The notes under the pieces: generated by a model
The model's input: the letters and a program-made list of their open reading frames with translations, nothing else
The model's database searches: none
What the model was told of the DNA's origin: nothing
Virus record (IMG/VR): IMGVR_UViG_3300022213_000017
Location: 1 to 39,848 of that record
Length of the DNA stretch: 39,848 bases
Direction: 5' to 3' (one strand)
Source: a virus
Part shown: piece by piece, positions 14,666-21,112 of the stretch
How positions within the stretch are numbered: the first letter of the stretch is position 1
How the letters are laid out: each line of letters begins with the position of its first letter
Translations under genes and position numbers: made by a program

Positions 14666-16326
14666 GAGCGTCCCCCCATGAAAAAGACTTGCACTTGCGG
14701 CGCCTTCGTGTCGAGTTGCGTCAAGGCGTTCAGCGTCGCCTGCACCCCGTCAATCCGGCCCCGCGACTTCTTCTTCGAGGGTAAGACGTTCGACTTGTCG
14801 TCATACCGCGGCACGACGTTGCCGACCATCAGCCCCATCAGCGGATTATGGTCATGCCGCACGCGCCGCTGCAAAATCGTCGCCTGGAAGTCTTTCATGT
14901 GCCGGCTGATCGGGTCGAACATCTGCCGCACGGGAATAACCTTCACGCCGTCCTGGTCCTGCAGCGCCTGCACGAGCTCCTGCGCGTGCCACGGGTCGTA
15001 ACAGACCGCCCGCGCCTTCCACTCTTTCGCCAGCACCGCGACGCGCTTGCGGATGACGGCCCGGTCGATGACGTTCCCCTCGGTCGTCTCCAGCCAGCCC
15101 TGCTGCCGAAACAGCCCATACGGCACGCGGTCGCGCCGGCCGCGTTCCTCGAGGTTGTCCGCCGGCAGCCAGAAGTGCGGCCGCACGGCGATCTCGCCCC
15201 CGTCCACCTTCCACACGAGCACCGCCGCCGTCACGTCAATCGACGACGACAGGTCGAGCCCGATCCAGCACGGCGCCCGCCGCAGTTCGGCCTCGTCGGG
15301 TAGCGGCGGGCACGCCTGCCAGTCTGCCACCGAATAGTAACTGTCGACCGTCTGAATCTTCTGCCCGAGGTAGAGCCGGCGGACTTTCGCAATCTCGGCG
15401 GGATTCGCGCACGCCTTCTCGACTTCCGAGCGGAGAAACTCGGGCTTCACCGAGACCCCGAAGTTGGGATTCGCCTTCCGCCAGGTCGCAGCCAGCGTCC
15501 AGTCGTCCTCCGGGTCGGCCGCCGCGATGAACGCGAACCACTGGTCGAGCGGCACGGTCTGGTCGAGCACGCGCGTGCTCAGGAGATGATGCTGCCCGTA
15601 GACGGACTGGTCGTCATCGCCCGCGGTCGTAATCTCGAACAGGAGCGGCTGCCGGCGCGTGCCCATGCCGGACTCCATGACGTCGATGAGGTCGGAGGAG
15701 GGGATCTTGTGTACCTCGTCGACCACGACGATGTGCGGCCGCAAGCCGTCGAGGGTGTCGGCGTCCGCCCCGAGGCCCTCCATCTTGGACTCGGTCGCCT
15801 CCGAATGGATGTTGTATTTGCCGATCGTGACGTGCTGCTTCAGGGCCTTCGAGCGCAGGAGCATCTGTCGGCCGGCCTGGAACGAGATGCGCGCCTGGTC
15901 GCGTTTCGTGGCGACCGAGTAGGCTTCGGCGCCGCCTTCGCCGTCGAAGAACGCGAACAGCACCAGCATCCCGCCGGCAATCGTGCTCTTGCCCTGTCCC
16001 CGCGGAAGCTCGATGAAGGCGTTCCGGAATCGTCGTAAGCCCGTCTCGCGGTCGACCCAGCCCATCACCGAGCCGACGACGAACTGCTGCCACGGCTCCA
16101 ACCGAATCGGCTGCCCTGCCCACTCCCCCTTGAAATGCCGACACAACGCGAAGATGCCGAATGCCTTGGCCGCCAACTCCGGCCGGTAGACCCAGCGCGA
16201 CCCGTCCGCGCTCTCGGTCAGATCCCGCAGATGGCGGTCACAGGCGAGCCGATGCCACTTGCCGGCCGGAATGTCCCCGTCTGACACACGCCGGGCGTAA
16301 ACCGTAACCGGCTCACCGGACCGCAA
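14662..16326 (-). CDS. terL: Terminase large subunit
   Basis: This protein of about 554 residues is the packaging motor: an ATPase plus a nuclease that cuts the concatemer. Walker A is LPRGQGKS near residue 108, Walker B is HIVVVDEVHK with the acidic pair near 203, and EITTAGDDDQSVYG follows as the coupling region. The nuclease part begins with WIGLDLSSSIDVTAAVLV, whose first Asp near residue 358 is catalytic. The start is uncertain: TTG at 16326 keeps the conserved VTVYARRV-DGDIPAGKWHR part, while a GTG at 16287 would lose some of it. It overlaps the small subunit stop by 14 bases. Confidence 0.95.
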   Translation of the reverse strand: MRSGEPVTVYARRVSDGDIPAGKWHRLACDRHLRDLTESADGSRWVYRPELAAKAFGIFALCRHFKGEWAGQPIRLEPWQQFVVGSVMGWVDRETGLRRFRNAFIELPRGQGKSTIAGGMLVLFAFFDGEGGAEAYSVATKRDQARISFQAGRQMLLRSKALKQHVTIGKYNIHSEATESKMEGLGADADTLDGLRPHIVVVDEVHKIPSSDLIDVMESGMGTRRQPLLFEITTAGDDDQSVYGQHHLLSTRVLDQTVPLDQWFAFIAAADPEDDWTLAATWRKANPNFGVSVKPEFLRSEVEKACANPAEIAKVRRLYLGQKIQTVDSYYSVADWQACPPLPDEAELRRAPCWIGLDLSSSIDVTAAVLVWKVDGGEIAVRPHFWLPADNLEERGRRDRVPYGLFRQQGWLETTEGNVIDRAVIRKRVAVLAKEWKARAVCYDPWHAQELVQALQDQDGVKVIPVRQMFDPISRHMKDFQATILQRRVRHDHNPLMGLMVGNVVPRYDDKSNVLPSKKKSRGRIDGVQATLNALTQLDTKAPQVQVFFMGGRS

Positions 16327-16837
16327 GGAGTTGCGCAAGCGTCTGCTCGTCCGTGTCAGCCACCGTCGAGCCGGCCGGCAGTTTGCCATCAGCCGCCAGC
16401 CCATACCGCGCCTGCAGCGTCTCAATGCGCGCCATCAGACTACGCCACTGCGTGATAAGCGAGTTCGCCTTGTATTCGGTATGCTCCTGCCCCGACCCGT
16501 CAATCGTGACGCGCGCCTGCTCGTACCCGCGCGCCTCGATGCACGCCCGCAAGGACGCCGCGAACGCCGCCTGCTGGCACAGCAACACGAACCCGGGCAA
16601 CGTCCCCGCGTGCAACAGCCCGCGGCCCATCGCCAGCCCGGCCCAGGCGTGCCAGTATTCGAGTTCAGCCGGCGTCAGGATGCTCGGGGGGTCCAGGGCC
16701 TCAGCCGGCACCTCCGCCGGCACCCGCTCCGGCGTCACCAGCGTCAACGGCCGCTTGCCCGCATTGCCCCCCAGCCAGCGTGCCTTCTGCGTCTTCGGTT
16801 TCCGGCCCGCGCCGACGCGTTTTCCACCCCAGGTCAT
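16313..16837 (-). CDS. terS: Terminase small subunit (P27 family)
   Basis: This 174-residue protein recognises the packaging start on viral DNA and hands it to the large subunit. It starts MTWGGKRVGAGRKPKTQKAR, a basic arm common in P27-type small terminases, then WLGGNAGKRPL, and the helical LTPAELEYWHAWAGLAMGRG region. LITQWRSLMARIETLQARYG near the C-terminus is the oligomerisation-type helix. Size and position before the large subunit are typical. The ATG at 16837 has only a weak ribosome site. Confidence 0.88.
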   Translation of the reverse strand: MTWGGKRVGAGRKPKTQKARWLGGNAGKRPLTLVTPERVPAEVPAEALDPPSILTPAELEYWHAWAGLAMGRGLLHAGTLPGFVLLCQQAAFAASLRACIEARGYEQARVTIDGSGQEHTEYKANSLITQWRSLMARIETLQARYGLAADGKLPAGSTVADTDEQTLAQLLAVR

Positions 16838-16937
16838 AGGTCACCCGTTTTCAAGTTGAAATCGCGGTCGGCTCTCGGAAGCCGGGGAGCGGTCCCTGAA
16901 CGTATCCGGCACAACCCCGAGGCCCCCCCGGTCGTGG

Positions 16938-17279
16938 TCACAATCCCGCGCGTGACTTCCGTGCGCCGCACGCTCGGCAGAGGGCTTGCCAGTTACTGTC
17001 GCTGGCCCAGAACAGCGCATGGTCGCCGCCGTGGGGCACCACATGGTCGACCTGGACGGCTGCTGCGACCCGACCTTCGTCGTGACAGCGTGACATCACC
17101 GGCATTTGGTGATGCGGTCGCATCCCGCACAACGGATGGAGCTTGAGAAAGTAGGCTGCGGCTCGACGCCAGCGTGCGTCATAGCCTCGTCTGGCTGCGC
17201 TAGCGCGCGTGCGGTCAGCGGTGCGGCGTTCGACGGACGTGTGCGCAGCCGGTGCTGTAGGCACGGGGGTAGGATACAC
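16938..17279 (-). CDS. HNH endonuclease next to the terminase
   Basis: This 113-residue protein is an HNH nuclease. The core is VQVDHVVPHGGDHALFW, with the first His of the motif in DHVVPH, followed by DSNWQALCRACGARKSR, where Asn and the final zinc Cys pair sit. HNH proteins beside TerS/TerL in HK97-type phages help the terminase cut DNA at packaging. The N-terminal third is low-complexity. The start is a GTG at 17279 without a clear ribosome site; another GTG at 17264 is possible. Confidence 0.85.
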   Translation of the reverse strand: MYPTPVPTAPAAHTSVERRTADRTRASAARRGYDARWRRAAAYFLKLHPLCGMRPHHQMPVMSRCHDEGRVAAAVQVDHVVPHGGDHALFWASDSNWQALCRACGARKSRAGL

Positions 17280-17326
17280 CAGGCAAGGGGGGGTAGGGGG
17301 CGGACTTAAGGACGGGCGTGATTGAG

Positions 17327-17581
17327 TTAGCGGGGCGGCTCCTCGACGGCGCGCAGCGGGTCGGGGACGCCGTGGATGGCAGCGACCTCGTGGAGCGCCT
17401 GCCTCAGAATCTCGACCTCAGCGCGCAACCCCGCGATGGTCGCCGCGTCCTCGGCGGCACGCTGGCGGAGGGCTTCGTGGGAGTCGAGCACATAGTCGTA
17501 ACCGTGGAAGTCTTCACTGTCACGGATTGCGGCGACCTGCTCCGGCGTCAGGATGGGCGGGTCAGAGTCCTTCGTGGTCAC
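17327..17581 (-). CDS. Small coiled-coil protein, related N-terminus to its neighbour
   Basis: This 84-residue protein has a start motif DSDPPILTPEQVAAIRDSED and then a charged helix (EDAATIAGLRAEVEILRQAL) that looks like a coiled coil. A GTG at 17581 with GGAGG six bases upstream is the best start; the frame is open further but reads poorly. The DPPILTP motif and its DNA are repeated at the start of the neighbouring gene. No function is recognised. Confidence 0.65.
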   Translation of the reverse strand: MTTKDSDPPILTPEQVAAIRDSEDFHGYDYVLDSHEALRQRAAEDAATIAGLRAEVEILRQALHEVAAIHGVPDPLRAVEEPPR

Positions 17582-17759
17582 AGTATTCCTCCAGTTCTGC
17601 CACTTCCTTCTCCAGCCGCTCCACTTGAGCGCGCAGGGCATCAGTCTCAGCCAGTAAGCGCCGTAGCATGGTCCGGCCCGCTGTCGTCAGTGGTAGCGCG
17701 TTCAACAGCTCGGCCTTTTCGATTGCCGTGAGCGGCGTCAGGATGGGCGGGTCAGTCAT
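17562..17759 (-). CDS. Small coiled-coil protein with DPPILTP start
   Basis: This 65-residue protein starts MTDPPILTPLTAIEKAELLN and ends in a long helix (LLAETDALRAQVERLEKEVA) that fits a coiled coil. It overlaps the next gene by 20 bases in a different frame. The first codons share about 22 bases of identical DNA with the start of that gene (17543-17564 versus 17732-17753), so the two are probably a local duplication. No family is recognised. Confidence 0.65.
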   Translation of the reverse strand: MTDPPILTPLTAIEKAELLNALPLTTAGRTMLRRLLAETDALRAQVERLEKEVAELEEYCDHEGL

Positions 17760-17796
17760 GATGTCGGCGGGCCTTCCCCCACGATATGGTCGTCAC

Positions 17797-18012
17797 TCAT
17801 AGGGTGTCCCCTTGGCGACAATCACAACATCGGCCACACCAGCCGCACATCGACGCGCAGGCGTGTCCTTCGGTCTGACGGCAATACCTCGGTTCAAGCC
17901 GCGACAAAGCTTCGACGCGGCGCAGATAGTCAGCACGAGCTGCGTCACGCTCTGCTGGTGTCTGCTCATGCCAACTTTTACCACGCCATGAATCGCTAAT
18001 AGGCTTAGTCAT
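17797..18012 (-). CDS. Small Cys-rich protein
   Basis: This 71-residue protein begins MTKPISDSWRGKSWHEQTP and ends in a cluster of cysteines (CASMCGWCGRCCDCRQGDTL) that probably binds zinc or another metal. The ATG at 18012 overlaps the stop of the upstream reading frame as ATGA, matching the coupling style of this genome. A competing overlapping frame lacks such a start. Function is unknown; it belongs to a group of small Cys-rich proteins in the early block. Confidence 0.65.
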   Translation of the reverse strand: MTKPISDSWRGKSWHEQTPAERDAARADYLRRVEALSRLEPRYCRQTEGHACASMCGWCGRCCDCRQGDTL

Positions 18013-18197
18013 GGCTTTACCCCAAACAGACAATCCAACCGTCGATACTCGTCGTCATAGAGGGCCAACCGGGCCCGATGATGGAGCAGCAGCAAGTGCG
18101 GCTTTCTTGGCACAGATGCGGGGTCATCTATCTCCTCCTCAGTGCAGCGCCGCCACGTCGTCGACCGTCCGCACCACACGAATCGGCCAGCCGTCAT
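18009..18197 (-). CDS. Small uncharacterised protein, start uncertain
   Basis: This reading frame of up to 62 residues has a convincing middle and end (EEEIDDPASVPRKPHLLLLH and LALYDDEYRRLDCLFG) and an ATGA overlap with the next gene. Its start is unclear: ATG at 18197 or GTG at 18179 both overlap the upstream nuclease gene by 41 or more bases and lack good ribosome sites. An alternative 36-codon frame from an ATG at 18127 has a strong GAGGAGGAG site but a less protein-like product. Confidence 0.5.
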   Translation of the reverse strand: MTAGRFVWCGRSTTWRRCTEEEIDDPASVPRKPHLLLLHHRARLALYDDEYRRLDCLFGVKP

Positions 18198-18393
18198 CCA
18201 GCAGTCGCTGCTGGCTCGCGGTCAGCGTGCCTTTCCCTTGCTTGAATTCGAGCAGCACCACCACGCCGCGCCGGCACGCCACCGCGTCGACGAACCCGCC
18301 GAGCGCGTGCGTGCTGACCACCGACCAGCCACACTGCCGCAACGCCTGCAGCAAGGCGCGGTGGTTGGCGTCGGTGCGGGCCGCGCGCCTCAT
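18139..18393 (-). CDS. VRR-NUC-like PD-(D/E)XK nuclease
   Basis: This 84-residue protein looks like a minimal VRR-NUC nuclease, a relative of Holliday junction resolvases. After an N-terminal helix (DANHRALLQALRQCG) comes GGFVDAVACRRGVVVLLEFK, where the Asp in FVD and the Glu and Lys in LEFK supply the catalytic D-ExK. QGKGTLTASQQRLLDDGW and IRVVRTVDDV follow, as is usual in this family. The ATG at 18393 overlaps the upstream stop. It likely trims branched DNA in replication or before packaging. Confidence 0.8.
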   Translation of the reverse strand: MRRAARTDANHRALLQALRQCGWSVVSTHALGGFVDAVACRRGVVVLLEFKQGKGTLTASQQRLLDDGWPIRVVRTVDDVAALH

Positions 18394-18764
18394 CGCCACG
18401 ACTTCTCGCGGCACAGCGCCCGGAACTGCGCCATGATCGCGGCGTGCCGCGCCGGGTCGAGCGGCGGATACCGCGCATCGAGCGCCGCCGCCGGCAACAC
18501 GGCCGACGCCTCCCGCTGGCGGTCGACCACCTGTTGACAGCGGGCGCGAATGACATGCAGCGGCGGGAACCGCGGCTCATACTCGCCCGGTGGCTCGTAG
18601 CCGAGCGTCTCGCAGACGCGCGCCACGATGGCCGCCGGATAGCTGGTCAGCCCGTCAACGAACACGTCGAAGTCCTCCTTGGACAATTTCTCGCGGCGGG
18701 CCGAGGCCAGCCGCACCAAGGCGTTCACGATCACCGTCTCCGCGTCCGCTCGTGGTCTGTTCAT
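18390..18764 (-). CDS. Replication-associated helical protein
   Basis: This 124-residue protein has helical segments RADAETVIVNALVRLASARR, then EDFDVFVDGLTSYPAAIVAR, a pattern seen in small phage proteins placed between replication initiators and resolvases. RFPPLHVIRARCQQVVDRQR resembles phage helicase-loader-like proteins. The ATG at 18764 has GAGG five bases upstream, but the start lies inside the end of the upstream gene (110-base overlap). Its role as a loader or accessory factor is an inference from context. Confidence 0.65.
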   Translation of the reverse strand: MNRPRADAETVIVNALVRLASARREKLSKEDFDVFVDGLTSYPAAIVARVCETLGYEPPGEYEPRFPPLHVIRARCQQVVDRQREASAVLPAAALDARYPPLDPARHAAIMAQFRALCREKSWR

Positions 18765-19101
18765 CGTTGCCTCGCTCCAGCCGCGCCCGTAGCGCCTGCT
18801 TCGCCGCCTCCATCGTCTGCCCCGTCCGCGAGTCGCCGCTCGTCAGCAGCGGCAGCGCCTCGACCGGCTCGTCCATCCAGCGTTCCTGCCGCAGCCAGGT
18901 GCTCGGATGCGGAATGAACTGCCCGCCGTCGCGCCGCCACTGGTCCGTCTGCCGCTGCCAGGCTATCGCCGCGAGCATCGCCGCCAGCGTCTCGGCCGTC
19001 GGTTGCAGCCGCGTCCAGACTTTGCGCGCCTCGCCCTTGCCGACTCGCCGCGGATACGCGCGCCAGAACGCCTCGAAGTCGTCCATGTCTCGCCCCGTCA
19101 T
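18655..19101 (-). CDS. DnaT/replisome-organiser-like protein
   Basis: This 148-residue protein carries the FEAFWRAYPRRVGKGEARKV motif and then WTRLQPTAETLAAMLAAIAW and GGQFIPHPSTWLRQERWMDE. This pattern is common at the C-terminus of phage replication initiators and DnaT-like primosome proteins. It lacks the usual N-terminal DNA-binding domain, so it may be a stand-alone C-terminal version. The last 37 residues are low-complexity and are overlapped by the next gene. The start at 19101 is one base after the preceding stop. Confidence 0.7.
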   Translation of the reverse strand: MTGRDMDDFEAFWRAYPRRVGKGEARKVWTRLQPTAETLAAMLAAIAWQRQTDQWRRDGGQFIPHPSTWLRQERWMDEPVEALPLLTSGDSRTGQTMEAAKQALRARLERGNDEQTTSGRGDGDRERLGAAGLGPPREIVQGGLRRVR

Positions 19102-19102
19102 G

Positions 19103-19597
19103 TTACGCACCATTCTTTCCTGCCGACGGCACCAGCCGCGGCGCGCGCACTGGGACCGCGGGCGGCCGCGCGGGCGTCTGCGGCAGAGATGCCGCACGGT
19201 GCTGCGCGTGCTGGCGCGCGTCGCGGATCTTCCGTCGGGACGCGTGATTCGCCTCGTGGCCGTGCTGATAGATCGTCGCGTTCGCGCGCACGAATTGGTC
19301 ATAGGGACGCAACCCCCGCTTCGCCTGCCCCGCTTCGCGATGATGCTGGTGGCAGACCGGCGTCAGGGAGCCGAGGTGCTGCCCGAGCAATGTCGCCAGG
19401 TCATAGGCGCGATGATGGACTTCTGTCGCCGGGCGGTTACAGCGCCAGCAGAGCCGCGGGCCGGTCGCCGTCGGCAGCAGCACCCGCGCACGAATCGCGC
19501 GCCACAGCGGGCTGCGCAGATAGGACCGATAGGACTGATACCCAAGCCGACGCAGCGTCTCGTCGCGGTCTTTGTACGGATTGAACAGATTCCACAT
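19103..19597 (-). CDS. HNH-like zinc-binding protein
   Basis: This 164-residue protein has a CWRCNRPATEVHHRAYDLAT core, with a Cys pair and the HH expected of an HNH nuclease, followed by GSLTPVCHQHHREAG, the second zinc ligand group. The first 40 residues are helical (RDETLRRLGYQSYRSYLRSP) and the last 60 are basic and Pro-rich. It is the second of three HNH-like genes in the window. The start is an ATG at 19597 with AGGAGG 12 bases upstream. A nicking or recombination role is likely. Confidence 0.75.
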   Translation of the reverse strand: MWNLFNPYKDRDETLRRLGYQSYRSYLRSPLWRAIRARVLLPTATGPRLCWRCNRPATEVHHRAYDLATLLGQHLGSLTPVCHQHHREAGQAKRGLRPYDQFVRANATIYQHGHEANHASRRKIRDARQHAQHRAASLPQTPARPPAVPVRAPRLVPSAGKNGA

Positions 19598-19623
19598 CGG
19601 CAGATCCCGACCTCCTGACCCCT

Positions 19624-19728
19624 CTAGGACGAGGCCACCAGAACCCTGCTGAAGAGGTCATGATCCTCAGCAGCGACGATGCCGATCGACCGAGACCGCG
19701 CGTGCCCCCTGATGGCGCTCCGGCACAT
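19624..19728 (-). CDS. Possible microprotein in a mostly non-coding stretch
   Basis: A 34-codon frame starts with ATG at 19728 (GTG TTG lie just before) and reads SRSIGIVAAEDHDLFSRVLV at its centre, more protein-like than its surroundings. It ends 27 bases before the HNH-like gene. No ribosome site is clear, so it may not be translated. Confidence 0.25.
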   Translation of the reverse strand: MCRSAIRGHARSRSIGIVAAEDHDLFSRVLVASS

Positions 19729-19930
19729 CAACACGCGCGAAGGACCGCACCCCTTACTCGCTCTACGGTGGTCAGTTCGGTGCGGGCGCCCCGTCAGACG
19801 CCTCGGTCCTGAGTGCCTGTCACGCGCGACGGCTCGATGGTCGGCGCGCTGACTTCAAGCCCGGCATGGGCATGGCGGCTAGCTCAGATTGCGAGGCCCC
19901 GCGTCGGGAACACTACGGGTTGTGGTAGGA
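19729..19930. other. Intergenic stretch without a convincing gene
   Basis: No frame longer than about 30 codons with a start and ribosome site is seen here. One minus-strand frame near 19800-19870 reads LEVSAPTIEPSRVTG without a start, which may be a remnant of a lost gene. It forms the gap between the broken methyltransferase and the HNH-like gene. Confidence 0.4.
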
Positions 19931-20015
19931 TCTGCGCAGTCACGCACGCAGGTCCGGTCACAGCCCGGTCTTGCCGAGCCTCACGGTGTTCCGACCGTGG
20001 GGCTCTTCTTCTTTC
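19923..20015 (+). ncRNA. Candidate plus-strand small RNA
   Basis: A TGG-TAGGAT extended -10 at 19923-19931 on the plus strand, followed by about 70 bases with several short inverted repeats, runs into a strong plus-strand terminator at 19976-20015. No protein frame fits. Nearly every gene in this genome is on the other strand, so a plus-strand terminator here implies a short plus-strand transcript, antisense to nothing intact except the end of the methyltransferase remnant. Confidence 0.3.
19976..20015 (+). terminator. Plus-strand intrinsic terminator
   Basis: The stem GAGCC-x-CACGGT pairs with ACCGTG-x-GGCTC around a six-base loop (19976-19987 with 19994-20005), with one internal mismatch, and is followed by TTCTTCTTTC on the plus strand. 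On the minus strand the same hairpin is not followed by T residues. Confidence 0.65.
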
Positions 20016-20025
20016 AGGCGACAGC

Positions 20026-20348
20026 CTAGCACACCTCCAGGTAGGCGCGAATCACTTCCGCCGCGACCTGCGGGACGATGGCATTGCCGTACCCGCGCAG
20101 GCGTCCCACTCTCGCGGCGAACCTGTCCAAACAGGTCGGTCATCAGGCCATCCGGCGAGGCGGAGGGCGTGGGACCATCCGCCGATGCCGGCGAAGAAAT
20201 GGCATTGCGTGTAGCGGGTGAGGTCTGACGGCTGGACCGTTCTGATATCCCGTTCGTCGACGTCACCATCGGCAATCAGCCCCTCTCGGATGAGTTCACG
20301 CAGCCAGGCGGCCGCGAATGGGTCGTGCTCGTTGTAGTAATTCCGCAT
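20026..20348 (-). pseudogene. Broken DNA cytosine-5 methyltransferase (only both ends remain)
   Basis: The first 77 residues, from the ATG at 20348, match the N-terminus of phage cytosine-5 methyltransferases, with the AdoMet loop QCHFFAGIGGWSHALRLAGW and then PDDRPVWTGS, where the catalytic PCQ motif should follow. Instead the frame changes, and within a few bases another frame reads GRLRGYGNAIVPQVAAEVIR and then AYLEVC before the stop at 20026. That is the C-terminal motif X region. The middle of the gene, with the catalytic Cys and target recognition parts, is gone. A short GGTTCG-like match may have mediated the deletion. The product cannot methylate DNA. Confidence 0.85.
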
Positions 20349-20353
20349 CGGCG

Positions 20354-20707
20354 TCACCGCGTCCGCAGCCGCCAGGTCACGCACAGCCGGCCGCTCTGCC
20401 GGCAGCGGCGGTCGCCGCCCGGCACATGCTCGGCCACGCCGGCCGCCTGCAGGTCGCTCAACCCACGGCGGACATACAGCGCATCGCTGACCGGCGCCTC
20501 GTCGTCGCCGAAGACCCAGCGGCTCAGTTCGGCTGAGGTCGGCGGCGGCTGCCGCTCGGCGTGCTGGCGCAGCCAACTGCGCACGAGGTCGGCGCGCTTC
20601 TCGAGCCGCGCGTGCTCGGCCTGATACGTCAGGCGCGACGAGGTCGGCACCGCCCCGCGTTTCGTCGGGCGGGCGGCCGGGAGATCGAGCAGGCTCGGTT
20701 GCGTCAT
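20354..20707 (-). other. Internal start: small wHTH-like protein in frame with MazG
   Basis: An ATG at 20707, preceded by GGAAGGACGG, would give a 117-residue protein starting MTQPSLLDLPAARPTKRGA. Its helices LVRSWLRQHAERQPPPTSAE and VSDALYVRRGLSDLQAAGVA, then a basic end, fit a small winged-helix-like protein. It is in the same frame as the MazG-like protein with no stop between, so it could be an internal start product or the C-terminal half of a fusion. Confidence 0.55.
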
Positions 20708-21112
20708 GGCGTCCGTCCTTCCAGTGACCGTCGGTCTCGCGCAAGACACTTCTCGGCCGGCGGCAGCGCAGGCGTGATCGGCGCGTGGTCCGGCACTCGT
20801 ATGCCGCCGCCGGATCGTGAACCCGTGCGGATACCGCGCGGCCAGTTTGTCGATGTTCAGCCGCGCGATGTCGTCGAGGTTGAGGCCGAAGTGGGACGCC
20901 AAGTCGGCCAGATACCACAGCACGTCCCCGAGTTCCTCCGCCAGTTTCTCGCGGTCGAGCTCGAGCCCATGCCACGCCTGTTTCTTCAGCAGGTCGGCCA
21001 CTTCGCCTGCTTCCCCACAGAGCCCGAGCCCTTGCACGAGCGGGCGTTCGCGGTTATCAAACGGCGCGGCCGAGGTCCGGAGCGCGGCCTGCTGATAGTC
21101 GTGGAGGGTCAT
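20354..21112 (-). CDS. MazG-like NTP pyrophosphohydrolase, reading on into a second domain
   Basis: The first 100 residues are MazG-like: LGLCGEAGEVADLLKK carries the EAGE metal-binding motif, and EKLAEELGDVLWYLADLASH carries ELGD. Such enzymes hydrolyse non-standard or alarmone nucleotides. Family members usually end near HGFT, but here the frame stays open through a poorly protein-like linker into a second protein that has its own start at 20707. This may be a true fusion or a lost stop. A +1 frame through the linker ends with TGA overlapping that internal start. The ATG at 21112 overlaps the upstream stop. Confidence 0.75.
   Translation of the reverse strand: MTLHDYQQAALRTSAAPFDNRERPLVQGLGLCGEAGEVADLLKKQAWHGLELDREKLAEELGDVLWYLADLASHFGLNLDDIARLNIDKLAARYPHGFTIRRRHTSAGPRADHACAAAGREVSCARPTVTGRTDAMTQPSLLDLPAARPTKRGAVPTSSRLTYQAEHARLEKRADLVRSWLRQHAERQPPPTSAELSRWVFGDDEAPVSDALYVRRGLSDLQAAGVAEHVPGGDRRCRQSGRLCVTWRLRTR

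Noticed and set aside
13587-14681. Plus-strand frame of about 364 codons opposite the RAMP-like gene
   Set aside because: It is antisense to a gene with a promoter, a ribosome site and conserved motifs; the product is Arg-rich and lacks domains.
17793-17984. Alternative minus-strand frame of 63 codons overlapping the Cys-rich gene at 17797
   Set aside because: The other frame has an ATGA coupling to its upstream gene and a meaningful Cys cluster; this one has no ribosome site.
19870-19945. tRNA-like sequence containing GGCTAGCTCAG
   Set aside because: A D-arm-like string is present, but no matching acceptor stem, anticodon stem or TTC-containing T-arm can be formed.
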